In this document: in pieces, positions 36,502-45,386 of the stretch
Layout of the letters: the number at the start of each line of letters is the position of its first letter
Position numbering within the stretch: position 1 is the stretch's first letter
Source of the DNA: Paracoccaceae bacterium
Lineage (GTDB): Bacteria > Pseudomonadota > Alphaproteobacteria > Rhodobacterales > Rhodobacteraceae
Direction of reading: 5' to 3'
NCBI GenBank assembly: GCA_016778765.1
Contig: JADHOV010000006.1
Span: 34,400 to 98,399, forward strand
DNA length: 64,000 bases
Notes under the pieces: generated by a model
What the model was told of the DNA's origin: nothing
Database searches by the model: none
What the model saw: only the letters and a program-made list of their open reading frames with translations
Program-made: the position numbers and the translations under genes

Positions 36502-37643
36502 TATAAAATCACATCCTGCACGGCTTTGGTATGTTGCGTCAGCGGCTCCCAGCCATCCTCCGTCACGATCACGCTATCCCCAACTTGGGCCCTGAAGGTT
36601 TCAACTGAGACCGATCCATCAATCGCCAAAACCATACCGGGTTGGATAATCGTTTTATCTCCGGTCACAAGCTGCGGCGTTTCCAGAAAGCTGAAGCCGG
36701 TCGCGCGCCCACACCGGAAAGGATAGTTATAGCCGGCCTCTTGGATGACATTGGCATATTCGGCGTGAATGCTTTCTGCGGTGACGCCGGGGCGCAGCGC
36801 GTTCAGCGCGGCTTTTTGGCTGGCCACCGCCACTTCATATACGGCGATTTGATCTTTTGGCGCATCGCCAATCCAAAAGGTGCGATCAAAGCCCAGCTTG
36901 AAGCGATGAAAATTTGTCATACCGCAAAAACAGAGGAATACGGGATCACCTTTATGCATAATCCGGGTTGAGGCGCGGTGGTGGGTTTTGATAATGGAAT
37001 CGCCCGAAGCCATGATTTGCAGAAAATGGGTGTTGGGCGACATATCTGTATCAGCGTAATGCTGCGTTAGCAGATCTGCGGCTTTGCGCGTTCCCGCTTG
37101 TGAGGTTGCGATCGCCACTTCGAATTCTGGCACCCCATCTGCAATCGCGCCCCGCCCCGCCACCATCATCGCTGTGGCCACTTCGCCTGCGTGACGGGCA
37201 AGTTGCAGCTCTTCAGGCGATTTGATCATGCGCATCGCGCTGAGCAGAGGCGTTGCATTGTCTAATCTCTGTGTATCAATCACTTCGCTCACATAGGCGC
37301 GCACCATTGGCGGCATATGATCCGGTTCGACGGCTATCGTTGTGGTGTTTCTGATCGCTTTGGGCAATTCTTCGCGCCATTCATTGCCCATCCCATCGTT
37401 CCAAGGGGCAATTCGGTCGACCTGGGCCGCCGATTGTGCGGCGTTTAAATCAATCGTTGGTGTGATCAAAATGACGGGGCCGTTTTGGGGAACGACCAAT
37501 ATGGTCGGGCGCCCAAACTCCATATGCAAATAATCATAATAGCCGGTGAGATAATAAACATTATCCTCATCTGTTATAAGTGCCAAATCAATATTTTTTT
37601 CCGCCAATTTATTTTGAAACAGAGTCAATCGATTACGAAACAT
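36501..37643 (-). CDS. Creatinase-fold (M24) hydrolase, apparently metal-independent
   Basis: 380 residues with the creatinase N-terminal domain (about 5-140) and the pita-bread C-terminal domain (about 150-375). The metal ligands of true M24 aminopeptidases look degenerate: the first Asp position falls in FLCFCGMTNF, the metal-binding His region reads GRATGFS and the last Glu is Gln in RAQVGDSV. His221/His222 in TIIKTHHRAS is kept, matching the substrate-binding His of M24 proteins (catalytic His232 in creatinase). This suggests a metal-free amidinohydrolase-type enzyme. Creatinase splits creatine to sarcosine and urea, and soxBDAG lies downstream in the same operon, so a creatine-like substrate is plausible. 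Confidence 0.82.
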   Translation of the reverse strand: MFRNRLTLFQNKLAEKNIDLALITDEDNVYYLTGYYDYLHMEFGRPTILVVPQNGPVILITPTIDLNAAQSAAQVDRIAPWNDGMGNEWREELPKAIRNTTTIAVEPDHMPPMVRAYVSEVIDTQRLDNATPLLSAMRMIKSPEELQLARHAGEVATAMMVAGRGAIADGVPEFEVAIATSQAGTRKAADLLTQHYADTDMSPNTHFLQIMASGDSIIKTHHRASTRIMHKGDPVFLCFCGMTNFHRFKLGFDRTFWIGDAPKDQIAVYEVAVASQKAALNALRPGVTAESIHAEYANVIQEAGYNYPFRCGRATGFSFLETPQLVTGDKTIIQPGMVLAIDGSVSVETFRAQVGDSVIVTEDGWEPLTQHTKAVQDVIL

Positions 37644-38026
37644 AGGCGCATCCTTTTCAAGGTCGAGAGCATGCGGGGTTTTGGCCGGTTTTTATACCAG
37701 ACCACAGTGATACGTTAATTACTGAAACGGTGGTTTGGAAGTAAAAAATTTTCCTTAATTATTATCGCTGACTTTTGGAGAAATCACCAAATGCTGCTGA
37801 GATGCCGCATGAGAAATCAAAGCCATCTTTATACCCGCTCACGTCTTGCTAGCAGAATCTGATTTTAATCAGTACTCTGCCCTAGTTGTGCAATATTCGC
37901 GCAAAGCGCTTGCTGGTTAACAGCGCCCGCCCCCTTCGTGGTCTGCGCCATTTGCCGTAGGATTATTGGTTTCAGTGCTCACGCCGCGCGCAATTGCGCC
38001 GTGCAATTGGCGACAGCCATGCCAGC
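37644..38026. promoter_or_regulatory. Upstream region of the creatinase-sox operon
   Basis: 383 bp with no coding frame. The imperfect inverted repeat CCAGACCAC (37697-37705) / GTGGTTTGG (37730-37738), one mismatch, lies about 55-95 bp before the operon's first ATG and is a candidate regulator site. No regulator gene adjoins it. Confidence 0.4.
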
Positions 38027-38563
38027 TTAGGCTAGGCCCTGTTTCCGTGCGGCTTGGTCAACTTTATAGTCAACGATCACGCTCGCGTTCTTTTTTGTGC
38101 GCTGGGCGGAAAGCAGATCGCAAGCGTCAAGCATGCGTATAAATGCGATTTCAAAGCAACCTGTAGGCTGCAAATGGGTTTGCGCCGGCCAGATTTCGAC
38201 CCTCTCGGGATCGCCCAAATATTCTGACATCCAAGAGATGATCAAACGATCTAATGCTCATCATATATCTAAAAACACGGTTTCAATTTCGCCGTGCAGA
38301 TACAGATCAAAGCGGTCAGCATCGGCGCCAGCTTTTTGAACGATTAGCGTTTGAGCGCGTTGTTTTGCATGGATTTAGTAGAGCAGCGCCTCGCTGTACT
38401 TATCGTCATTTTTCAAAATAAATCGCGGCAGTGATACCGCGTGATACAATCCACAGGGGGCAATCTGCGGTGCTTGTAAACGGCCATCGCGCAGGCTGAG
38501 CGCGCCCGCTCTTATGCTGGCTAGGTCAACGCGCCGCTTTGTACGTTTGTGGTAAAACGGCAA
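38027..38563 (-). pseudogene. Decayed gene of unknown family with three in-frame stops
   Basis: One minus-strand frame reads as protein-like sequence from at least 38563 to the stop at 38027, about 178 codons, broken by TAA at 38375-38377 and a double TGA TGA near 38250. Segments on both sides look natural: LPRFILKNDDKYSEALLY before, DADRFDLYLHGEIETVFLDI between, and HLQPTGCFEIAFIRMLDACD after. No frameshift is needed to join them, so decay is by point mutation and probably recent. The reading may begin further upstream (SEAANQPKSSASG, after a stop near 38605). I do not recognise the family. Confidence 0.55.
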
Positions 38564-38810
38564 AACCCCAGAAGCAGAGGATTTGGGTTGATTTGCAGCT
38601 TCTGATTAGAACATTCCATCATTCTCAACGCGGGCATTCTCAACGCGGCTCTCTGCTATTTCTTTGCATACATCCGGTTCGATGGCCCCGCATAGTAAGC
38701 CCCCTATCTTTCAGATGCGCGTTCGGGCCTATAGGGCGCCTGCCAGACCGAGTTGGATGCCAAAGCGCAAAGGATAATCTGGATCCGTGCGGCTATTGCC
38801 CCTTTTGGGT
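38564..38810. other. Short intergenic region with a 15-bp tandem duplication
   Basis: Two adjacent near-identical 15-bp units (CATTCTCAACGCGGG at 38620-38634 and 38635-38649, last base differing). No gene seen. It lies between the decayed gene and the TSUP gene. Confidence 0.4.
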
Positions 38811-39569
38811 TTAGCTCAAGCCGATGTGGATCCCATCCCATATCAATTTCAAAGAAATGATCATCAAAGCCCAAGTCACAAGTTTAAAGAAAAGCAATTC
38901 CGGGATTCGTTGCACCAGCTTGACGCCAATAAACACCGCCATCGATGCGGGCAGCATCAGATAAAATGACATGAAGACGCTATCCAGGTTCACTTGCCCT
39001 AGCCACAAATAGGGGATCAGCTTAATCAGGTTGCAATAGCTGAACGCAATCACCGAAGTGCCGACGAAGATAGATTTTGGCAAGTTCAAAGGCAAAGTGA
39101 ATATCTGCCAAGGCGGTCCGCCATTATGGCTGATAAAGCTGGTAAATCCCGCAATGGTGCACCAGAAATAGCCCGAAGCTTTTTGAATTGGCTGCGTGGC
39201 CCGAGCTTTTTGCTTAGGTTCCACAAGCAGTTTCAGGGCAAACACAGCCCCCATCAGGCCAATCAAGGCGGTTACCATCCATTCAATAACCAAATGCGCG
39301 GTTAAGCCGCCGATCAAAACGCCAGGGCTCATCGCGATTACGGCGATTTTAAGCACTTGCTTGTTGTAATCTCGCCTATAAGCGGCCAAAGCAAACACGT
39401 CGGACACGATATATACCGGCAATAATAAGCCCGCGGCCGCAATCGGTGACATGATCAGCGCCAAGCTTGGCACGGCTAAAGCCGCGACGACCGGCAAGCC
39501 ACCCTTGCCAAGCCCGACAAACACCGCGGCTAAGGTGGCAAGGCCCCAAAACATCAGGCTGGACTCCAT
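38811..39569 (-). CDS. TSUP-family membrane permease (TauE/SafE type)
   Basis: 252 residues with about eight membrane segments. N-terminal GLGKGGLPVVAALAVPSLALIMSP and central GFTSFISHNGGPPWQIFTLPL are the two TauE/SafE repeats; the SHNGGPP motif is typical. Family members export sulfite, sulfoacetate or other organic or sulfur anions. A UxaA/SuyAB-type lyase that could release sulfite is encoded 18 kb away at 57.3 kb, but nothing links them directly. Monocistronic as far as can be seen. Confidence 0.88.
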   Translation of the reverse strand: MESSLMFWGLATLAAVFVGLGKGGLPVVAALAVPSLALIMSPIAAAGLLLPVYIVSDVFALAAYRRDYNKQVLKIAVIAMSPGVLIGGLTAHLVIEWMVTALIGLMGAVFALKLLVEPKQKARATQPIQKASGYFWCTIAGFTSFISHNGGPPWQIFTLPLNLPKSIFVGTSVIAFSYCNLIKLIPYLWLGQVNLDSVFMSFYLMLPASMAVFIGVKLVQRIPELLFFKLVTWALMIISLKLIWDGIHIGLS

Positions 39570-40051
39570 GTTAAAACCCCTGCGGGCTTGGAGCAGCCTC
39601 AGCCCCGAGGGCTGATTTTATGGCCCTTGGCGTGATTGCAAAAAAAGGTTGGATGAGATGCGGCGCGCGCATTGCGGGTAATCCCTATAATTTTGCAGTA
39701 TTTTGGGTGGTGTAATGTGTCTTTTGCATGGCGCGTTGTGACCCAAAAATTGATTGGAATGCAAGCTGCTTGATTGCACGCGCGGGCAAGGCAAGATTTT
39801 GCTGCATTCAGAAGCCGGAATGATTCGCTTGCTCTGCCCCCTTGATGGAAAGTCACATTTTTAAGCGCTTTTTCGGCTGACTTTCTGCAGAGTTGCATGA
39901 ATTTTCTGCAGATCAACGGTTAGTCTTCAAGGTGATTGCGCTAACACCAATGTGTTTGCGCTAACGCTTTAAATCGCAGCTTCCGTTGGGTGAAGCGATG
40001 GTGTTAGGAACCTGTATAGCGCAACACTGCAGCCCCATTAGGAGAGCGAGA
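39570..40051. other. Upstream region of pckA
   Basis: 482 bp. The minus-strand frame 39599-39916 has no domain and is rejected. The right end carries paired LacI-type half sites (listed separately) and the pckA ribosome site TAGGAGAG (40039-40046). The pckA frame is open back to 39986, but ATG 40052 is the supported start. Confidence 0.45.
39936..39965 (+). promoter_or_regulatory. Paired direct repeats TTGCGCTAAC upstream of pckA
   Basis: TTGCGCTAAC occurs at 39936-39945 and again at 39956-39965, exactly 20 bp apart, two helical turns. GCGCTAAC is half of the GTTAGCGCTAAC-type palindrome bound by LacI-family regulators of central carbon metabolism in Rhodobacterales (CceR). A related TGCGCTAACG lies at 41938-41947 before the cyclic-nucleotide-binding gene. 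This suggests carbon-state control of pckA; inferred. Confidence 0.5.
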
Positions 40052-41650
40052 ATGAACCACGGTCGGGTAAATAATAACAACACGTTAGAGCAACAGGGTA
40101 TCACTGGGCTTGGCGCTGTTTATTATAACCTTCAAGAACCCGCCTTGATGGAATTTGCTGTCTCAGCCGGAGAGGGGCAGTTGGGCCAAGGTGGGAGTTT
40201 ATTGGTGTCGACGGGGAAATTTACGGGGCGCAGCCCGAAAGATAAATTTGTGGTCCGTACGGCGAATGTGATTGATAAAATTTGGTGGGATAACAACCCG
40301 CCAATGGAACCCGAAAAATTCGATTTGCTCTATCAAGATATGCGTCAGCACATGCAGGGCGGGCGCTATTATGTGCAAGACCTGTTTGCCGGCGCGGATC
40401 CCGAGCATCGGCTGGATGTGCGCGTTGTCAGCGAATTGGCCTGGCACAACCTGTTCATTCGCCATTTATTACGCCGGCCGGCGCTGGAAGAGCTTGACCG
40501 TTTCACACCAGAATGGACGGTGATCAATTGCCCAAGCTTTAAGGCAGATCCACAGCGCCATGGTTGCCGCAGCGAAACCATGGTCGTGCTGAATTTTGAG
40601 CAGAACGTTATTTTGATCGGCGGCACCGAATATGCGGGTGAAAACAAAAAATCAGTATTCACCTTGCTGAATTATCTTTTGCCAGAAAAAGGCGTGATGT
40701 CGATGCATTGCTCGGCAAACCACGCTGTGGGTAATCCGGAAGAAACGGCGGTGTTTTTCGGCTTGTCGGGAACCGGAAAAACAACGCTTTCTACGGATCC
40801 AAACCGGGTTCTGATTGGAGATGATGAGCATGGATGGTCGGCGCGTGGTACCTTCAATATTGAAGGTGGCTGCTATGCAAAAACCATTGATCTAACCCCC
40901 GAATCCGAACCTGATATCTATGCGACCACGCAAAAATTTGCCACAGTGATCGAAAATATGGTCTTTGATGACGAGACCAAAGAGCTCGATTTTAAAGACA
41001 GTTCACTGACGCCGAATATGCGCTGTTCCTACCCGTTAAACTATATTCCAAACGCGTCGGAAACAGGGCTGGGCGGTTGTCCAAAAAATATTATTATGCT
41101 GACCTGCGATGCGTTTGGCATTCTTCCGCCGATTTCAAAGCTGACGCCGGCGCAGGCGATGTATCACTTTTTATCGGGTTTTACGTCGAAAATTGCGGGT
41201 ACAGAGCGGGGTGTCACCGAGCCTGAGCCTACATTTTCAACCTGTTTTGGCGCCCCATTCATGCCGCTGCGCCCAGAAGTTTATGGCAAGCTTTTGCAAG
41301 TTAAAATCGCCAATCATGGATCCCATTGCTGGCTTTTGAACACGGGTTGGACTGGCGGTGGCTATGGGGTTGGATCACGAATGCCAATCAAAGCCACGCG
41401 GGCGCTGTTGACCGCGGCTCTTGACGGTAGCTTGCTCGATGCACCCTTTCGAAAGGATCCGAATTTTAGCTTTGAAGTGCCGATGTTGGCGCAGGGCGTT
41501 GACAGCGGCCTGCTGGATCCGCGCAGCACCTGGGCCGATCAAGAGGCCTATGATCAACAAGCCCAAAAATTGGTTAATATGTTCTCGGATAATTTCGCAA
41601 AATTCGTACCCTTTATTGATGATGATGTGCGTGCCGCCTCAATCAGTTAA
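40052..41650 (+). CDS. pckA: Phosphoenolpyruvate carboxykinase (ATP)
   Basis: 532 residues from ATG 40052. Hallmarks: [13 protein letters not shown] (about 54-66), the kinase-1a P-loop [12 protein letters not shown] (235-246), LIGDDEHGW just after it, and [12 protein letters not shown] near residue 400. It converts oxaloacetate and ATP to PEP and CO2, the entry to gluconeogenesis from organic acids. This fits a cell that takes up tricarboxylates, amines and amides, as encoded around it. Monocistronic. Confidence 0.97.
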   Translation: MNHGRVNNNNTLEQQGITGLGAVYYNLQEPALMEFAVSAGEGQLGQGGSLLVSTGKFTGRSPKDKFVVRTANVIDKIWWDNNPPMEPEKFDLLYQDMRQHMQGGRYYVQDLFAGADPEHRLDVRVVSELAWHNLFIRHLLRRPALEELDRFTPEWTVINCPSFKADPQRHGCRSETMVVLNFEQNVILIGGTEYAGENKKSVFTLLNYLLPEKGVMSMHCSANHAVGNPEETAVFFGLSGTGKTTLSTDPNRVLIGDDEHGWSARGTFNIEGGCYAKTIDLTPESEPDIYATTQKFATVIENMVFDDETKELDFKDSSLTPNMRCSYPLNYIPNASETGLGGCPKNIIMLTCDAFGILPPISKLTPAQAMYHFLSGFTSKIAGTERGVTEPEPTFSTCFGAPFMPLRPEVYGKLLQVKIANHGSHCWLLNTGWTGGGYGVGSRMPIKATRALLTAALDGSLLDAPFRKDPNFSFEVPMLAQGVDSGLLDPRSTWADQEAYDQQAQKLVNMFSDNFAKFVPFIDDDVRAASIS

Positions 41651-41975
41651 AGAATAAGCAAACCTTATCGGTCAGTTGCGCGCCCGCGTCTGTGGGCCCG
41701 CACCGGTTTGCCTCATTACCTAAGCCATTGTTCCCATCTGTGGTAATTTCCGTCCCTTGGTTGATCGATGCCGCATTCTCGGGCCCGCTAGGTGTTGATC
41801 CGCTAAAGCATCAATCAAGCGGCTTGAATGCCTTTAAAATATAAAGGTGCTTTTTGCGGCCATGGTTTTTTTGCAGCGCCCGCATCTGCAAAAAACAAAC
41901 GCCGTTGTGCATATTGCGCCAAGGCGCTAAAAAACTGCTGCGCTAACGTATGATATGTTTTTGGAGCTACCCATT
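41651..41975. other. Intergenic region before the cyclic-nucleotide-binding gene
   Basis: 325 bp. No coding frame. Near the right end are GGCGCTAA (41923-41930) and TGCGCTAACG (41938-41947), related to the repeats before pckA, and a TTGCGCC AAG GCGC palindromic stretch at 41914-41927. The gene's ribosome site TTGGAG is at 41961-41966. Confidence 0.4.
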
Positions 41976-42386
41976 ATGGCATCACAGCAGGAACTACCGG
42001 CAGGGGCCACGATTTATGAGGCAGGCGATGTTTCAAAAGGCGCTTATCTGGTTCAGTCTGGAAAAGTGGATTTGATGACGGCTGAAAATTTTCGGCTGGT
42101 CACTTTGGGCGCCGGTGAGATGTTTGGCGAATTGGGTTTGGTGATTGATGACTTTCGCAGCGTGACCGCCGTAACGCGCACCGAATGCACGCTGATTTTA
42201 ATTCCCAAAAAAACGCTTGAAAAAAAGTTTAAAACTGCCGATCCGGCCATTCGGGGAATTTTCAGATCGGTGGGTATTCGCTTGCGCGAAGCCAATCGCC
42301 AAAAAGATGAACTGCGGCAAGCGCTTGATCGCGTACAAAAAAACAACATTCGGCTTGAACAAGAGCTAGAGCGGTATAAACGCTAA
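41976..42386 (+). CDS. Stand-alone cyclic-nucleotide-binding domain protein with C-terminal coiled coil
   Basis: 136 residues from ATG 41976, with TTGGAG nine bases before; an in-frame ATG at 41955 lies upstream of that site. Residues about 5-100 are a CRP-type cyclic-nucleotide-binding fold, with the phosphate-binding cassette MFGELGLVIDDFRSVTAV intact (Gly-Glu and Arg-Ser). The rest (about 100-136) is a charged heptad-like coiled coil. There is no helix-turn-helix, so it is not a CRP/FNR transcription factor; it may be a cAMP-dependent adaptor. A membrane adenylate cyclase is encoded about 2 kb away. Confidence 0.85.
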   Translation: MASQQELPAGATIYEAGDVSKGAYLVQSGKVDLMTAENFRLVTLGAGEMFGELGLVIDDFRSVTAVTRTECTLILIPKKTLEKKFKTADPAIRGIFRSVGIRLREANRQKDELRQALDRVQKNNIRLEQELERYKR

Positions 42387-42662
42387 GTTTAATGAATATT
42401 CTGGGCCTTTTATGCGCTGGTTGGCACGTGTCAGCGGCCAAAATAAAGAGGCAGAAATGTTCAGTGTTTTGTGCCGAGCGCCGCTTCGATCTATTTGGTT
42501 AAGCCTGATCGCTTGTATCGTTGCGATGTGTAAAGCCTTTTGGTGGTCTTATCTGTTTTTGTTTCCCGGAATAAGAAGTATAGAGTATAAGACAAACAGA
42601 CCGCGATGCGTGCAGCAATCCCTTTTATGCTTTTCCCGTCGTATCCTTAGGGTGAAAAAATC

Positions 42663-43109
42663 ATGAATGCCATCGTTCAGAAATTAAATATCAGTTGGTC
42701 ATGTATACCAACATGGCGCAAAGCGTCTTTTAATACGCTTTGGTGCCTATTGGGATGCTCTATTGGCGATCTTGGAACGATTTTCTATTTTCAGGTGACA
42801 GGCATCGACTGGCCCGTGTTTAACATAATGCTTTTGGCAATCATAAACGGCATTTTGACGTCAATCCTGTTGGAAACAATAATTCTGGCGCGCCAGATGC
42901 CGTTTAATCTGGCCTTAAAGACCGCGGCGGGCATGTCATTGATTTCTATGGTGGCCATGGAAGCCGCGATGAACCTGGTGGATGTGGCGATTACTGGTGG
43001 CGCAAAACTTACCCTTTTCGTGGTGCCGATTATGCTTTTGGCCGGCTTTTTGGCCCCTTTGCCCTATAATTATTGGCGGCTCAAAGCGCTGGGGAAATCC
43101 TGTCATTAG
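42663..43109 (+). CDS. DUF4396 membrane protein
   Basis: 148 residues, four membrane segments. The TLWCLLGCSIGDLGT segment (about 25-40) and the C-terminal PLPYNYWRLKALGKSCH are characteristic of DUF4396 proteins. His/Cys at the C-terminus and the CLLGC pair could bind metal. Function of the family is not established. The ATG 42663 overlaps the end of a short frame that I do not call. Monocistronic. Confidence 0.75.
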   Translation: MNAIVQKLNISWSCIPTWRKASFNTLWCLLGCSIGDLGTIFYFQVTGIDWPVFNIMLLAIINGILTSILLETIILARQMPFNLALKTAAGMSLISMVAMEAAMNLVDVAITGGAKLTLFVVPIMLLAGFLAPLPYNYWRLKALGKSCH

Positions 43110-43283
43110 AAATTTTTATGGGCTGTTTTCTGGGCTTAAATTCAGCGCCGATAGGATCGGGTGATAAGCTCTGCGCGGGCCTGTTGAGGCTGCGATAAGA
43201 AATTCCTTAAAGATTTTCGAGATTTGCCGTAAACTAGACATTGGGCAATGGCTTCATTGCGCCTATCAAAATAGGGCTGCGAA

Positions 43284-43664
43284 ATGGCAGATGGGTTAGG
43301 ATCGGTTGGTCAACGGCTCTCCAATGCGTTGGGGCGGCTTCAGCAATCTGAGGCTGGTCAGTCGGGAAAACCCGTGCAACCGCTGCAGCAAGCTGCTGCG
43401 GGCCCGCTTAAATCAGTGCTGGTCAATGTGAAAGCCCAAGCGGCGCAGGCTGCAATGCGTGCATCGCCCGACGCGGCGGCCGCGGGCCATAAATCCGTCA
43501 TTGGGCAACGCCTGTCTTCAGCTTTGGGCAGATTGAAAACTGAAAGCGAAGAAGTGGCCAAATTGCGCGCAGATAATTCTGGCGCAACGGATACCAGTTC
43601 GGTCAGTGTTCAAATTAGCTCGGCCGCGCGGCAAAAATATTCTGAAGATATAATTATCCAGTAA
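43284..43664 (+). CDS. Small unknown protein with an internal repeat
   Basis: 126 residues, soluble, rich in Ala, Gln and Ser. Two related segments, VGQRLSNALGRLQQSE (8-23) and IGQRLSSALGRLKTESEE (about 74-91), show an internal duplication. The C-terminus SVQISSAARQKYSEDIIIQ resembles the end of the broken gene at 25813. No signal peptide or membrane segment. It converges on the adenylate cyclase gene with a 6-bp gap. No family recognised. Confidence 0.6.
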   Translation: MADGLGSVGQRLSNALGRLQQSEAGQSGKPVQPLQQAAAGPLKSVLVNVKAQAAQAAMRASPDAAAAGHKSVIGQRLSSALGRLKTESEEVAKLRADNSGATDTSSVSVQISSAARQKYSEDIIIQ

Positions 43665-43670
43665 ACGGGG

Positions 43671-45386
43671 TTATACAGTTTCGACAATTGCCGGATCTGC
43701 TATGTCGGCGCGGGTCACAAAATACATCTGCATATCGCCCTTGCCTTTGACGAAGGTGATTGGGCGTTTGATGAATGTCAAATCGGGTGCATTGGCCAAG
43801 GCCAGATAGGTTTTCTGATCTATGTTGATGGATTGCGGTTCAGAATAACTTTCCATCCGTGCGGCGGTATTTACTGCATCTCCAAATAGATCGAATAGGT
43901 ATTTTGTTTGACCGACAATACCTGCCACTGAATCGCCCGACGCAATGCCAAGCCGCAAGTGCCATTCTAGTTCATTCTGCTGGTTGCGGTTTTCTAAAAA
44001 CGCAATCATCCGCAGAGCAATTGAAATCAAATTGCGCTGTGGCGACTGCGCTGAGCGTTCAAGCCCGCTGACGCACATATACGCATCCCCGATCGTTTTG
44101 ATCCGTTCGGAGGCATGGCTTTCGGTAATCCGATCAAATTCGCTGAAAATTTCGTTAAGTTCTTCAATCAACTTCGTGGCCGATATTTCTTGGGATATTT
44201 TTGTAAACCCAACAAAATCTGTGAACATAACCGAAATATTTTCTAAGCTGCGTGGTTCGGAAAAGCCCTTTTCTTTCAGATCATTGATCACATATTTGGG
44301 CAGAATATTTGCCAGCAACGCGTCTGATTTTTTGCGCTCAAGGTTGATTTGCGCCGTGCGGTTTAGAATTTGGCTTTCCAAATTGTTCACATAGGCCAAA
44401 AATCCAGCAATGATAAAAACCCCCAAGACAGGAAAGATCATAACCGAAGCGGGAACAATCGCGGCAAAGGAAAAAAACGCAAGTGCTCCAACCGCTAGAG
44501 CGAGCCCAAGTTTTGCCATAAAGCGCGCCCGTTGCAGCGAAGCGATGCTTTTGAAATTGAGCGTCTGCAGCAGATAAAGCCCGAGATAAAGGGCGATAAA
44601 CCCAATCGCATTGCTCCAACAGCTTTGAAGGAACTGGGACAGATTTGCGGCGCTTAACAATGCGTATATGATATAGAAATTTGCGTTTATAGCATAAATC
44701 AGTAGCAATATATGCGCTAAAAAAACCTGCGATTTCTGCATCGAAACGCCGCGATTATGCCATGCATATAGCCCTAAAAAGATCAAAAAACTTCCGGTAG
44801 AAACCGAAAAAAGAAAGAGATCCGGCGTTAAGCGCACCTCAAGCGCCCGCAGCAGCGCAACCGGGTTGAAGAGCGGCAGATCTAAATCAGCTTGAAGCGT
44901 GAAGATGAACAGAGGCGGATAGGCCAAGGTGCTTAAAATCGTGCCCGAGCAGATTAGAAAGCTGCGGCTGTTGCTCTGATCGCCTGGCCTGGTGATTTCC
45001 AGAAACACCGTTGAGATCAGGTAAATCACCAGCGAAAAAATATACCCACAGATGCTATAGGCAATAATCGGCCCAATATCACCAGGTCGGTTTGCCAACG
45101 TGATCGCAGCTGAAACGCAAATCAAAAAGATGAAAATATGCGAGAGCGATAATCCCCAAAGAAACCGTTCAACCGGGCGGCGCTGCATATTTTGCACGGG
45201 GTTCAAAATGGCTAAAATTGCGGCCACGCTGATCGCGCCGAGCGAGCCGTTTATGTCAAATATATTCAAGAAAGACACATCCGGTTTTGACAGAAAATAG
45301 CCGCTTATAGCCAGCGGAATAAGGCCCATCATAAGGGCTTGAACGGCCAAAAATATTGGGGGTTTGGGGCGGCTCATTCGCGGCAT
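43671..45386 (-). CDS. Membrane-anchored class III adenylate cyclase
   Basis: 571 residues from ATG 45386 (MPRMSRPKPP), with AAGG just upstream; the frame is open to 45509. About nine to ten membrane segments fill residues 10-350. The cyclase catalytic domain then covers about 375-550. It has VMFTDFVGFTKIS with the first metal Asp, ERIKTIGDAYMCVSGL with the substrate-specifying Lys and the second metal Asp, and LFDLFGDAVNTAARMES with the Asp that favours adenine over guanine. So cAMP rather than cGMP is the likely product. The large membrane part resembles 7TM/MASE sensor modules but I cannot name it. Confidence 0.87.
   Translation of the reverse strand: MPRMSRPKPPIFLAVQALMMGLIPLAISGYFLSKPDVSFLNIFDINGSLGAISVAAILAILNPVQNMQRRPVERFLWGLSLSHIFIFLICVSAAITLANRPGDIGPIIAYSICGYIFSLVIYLISTVFLEITRPGDQSNSRSFLICSGTILSTLAYPPLFIFTLQADLDLPLFNPVALLRALEVRLTPDLFLFSVSTGSFLIFLGLYAWHNRGVSMQKSQVFLAHILLLIYAINANFYIIYALLSAANLSQFLQSCWSNAIGFIALYLGLYLLQTLNFKSIASLQRARFMAKLGLALAVGALAFFSFAAIVPASVMIFPVLGVFIIAGFLAYVNNLESQILNRTAQINLERKKSDALLANILPKYVINDLKEKGFSEPRSLENISVMFTDFVGFTKISQEISATKLIEELNEIFSEFDRITESHASERIKTIGDAYMCVSGLERSAQSPQRNLISIALRMIAFLENRNQQNELEWHLRLGIASGDSVAGIVGQTKYLFDLFGDAVNTAARMESYSEPQSINIDQKTYLALANAPDLTFIKRPITFVKGKGDMQMYFVTRADIADPAIVETV

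Noticed and set aside
35707..37643. Ectoine-degradation pair EutA-EutD
   Set aside because: The family pairing is similar, but the creatinase-like N-terminus does not resemble DoeA/EutD as I know it, and EutB/EutC are absent; soxBDAG context favours a sarcosine-yielding substrate.
39599..39916. Minus-strand 105-codon frame upstream of pckA
   Set aside because: Cys- and Arg-rich arbitrary translation in a promoter region, no ribosome site.
42412..42666. Plus-strand 84-codon frame before the DUF4396 gene
   Set aside because: Overlaps the DUF4396 start, no domain, poor ribosome site; probably chance.
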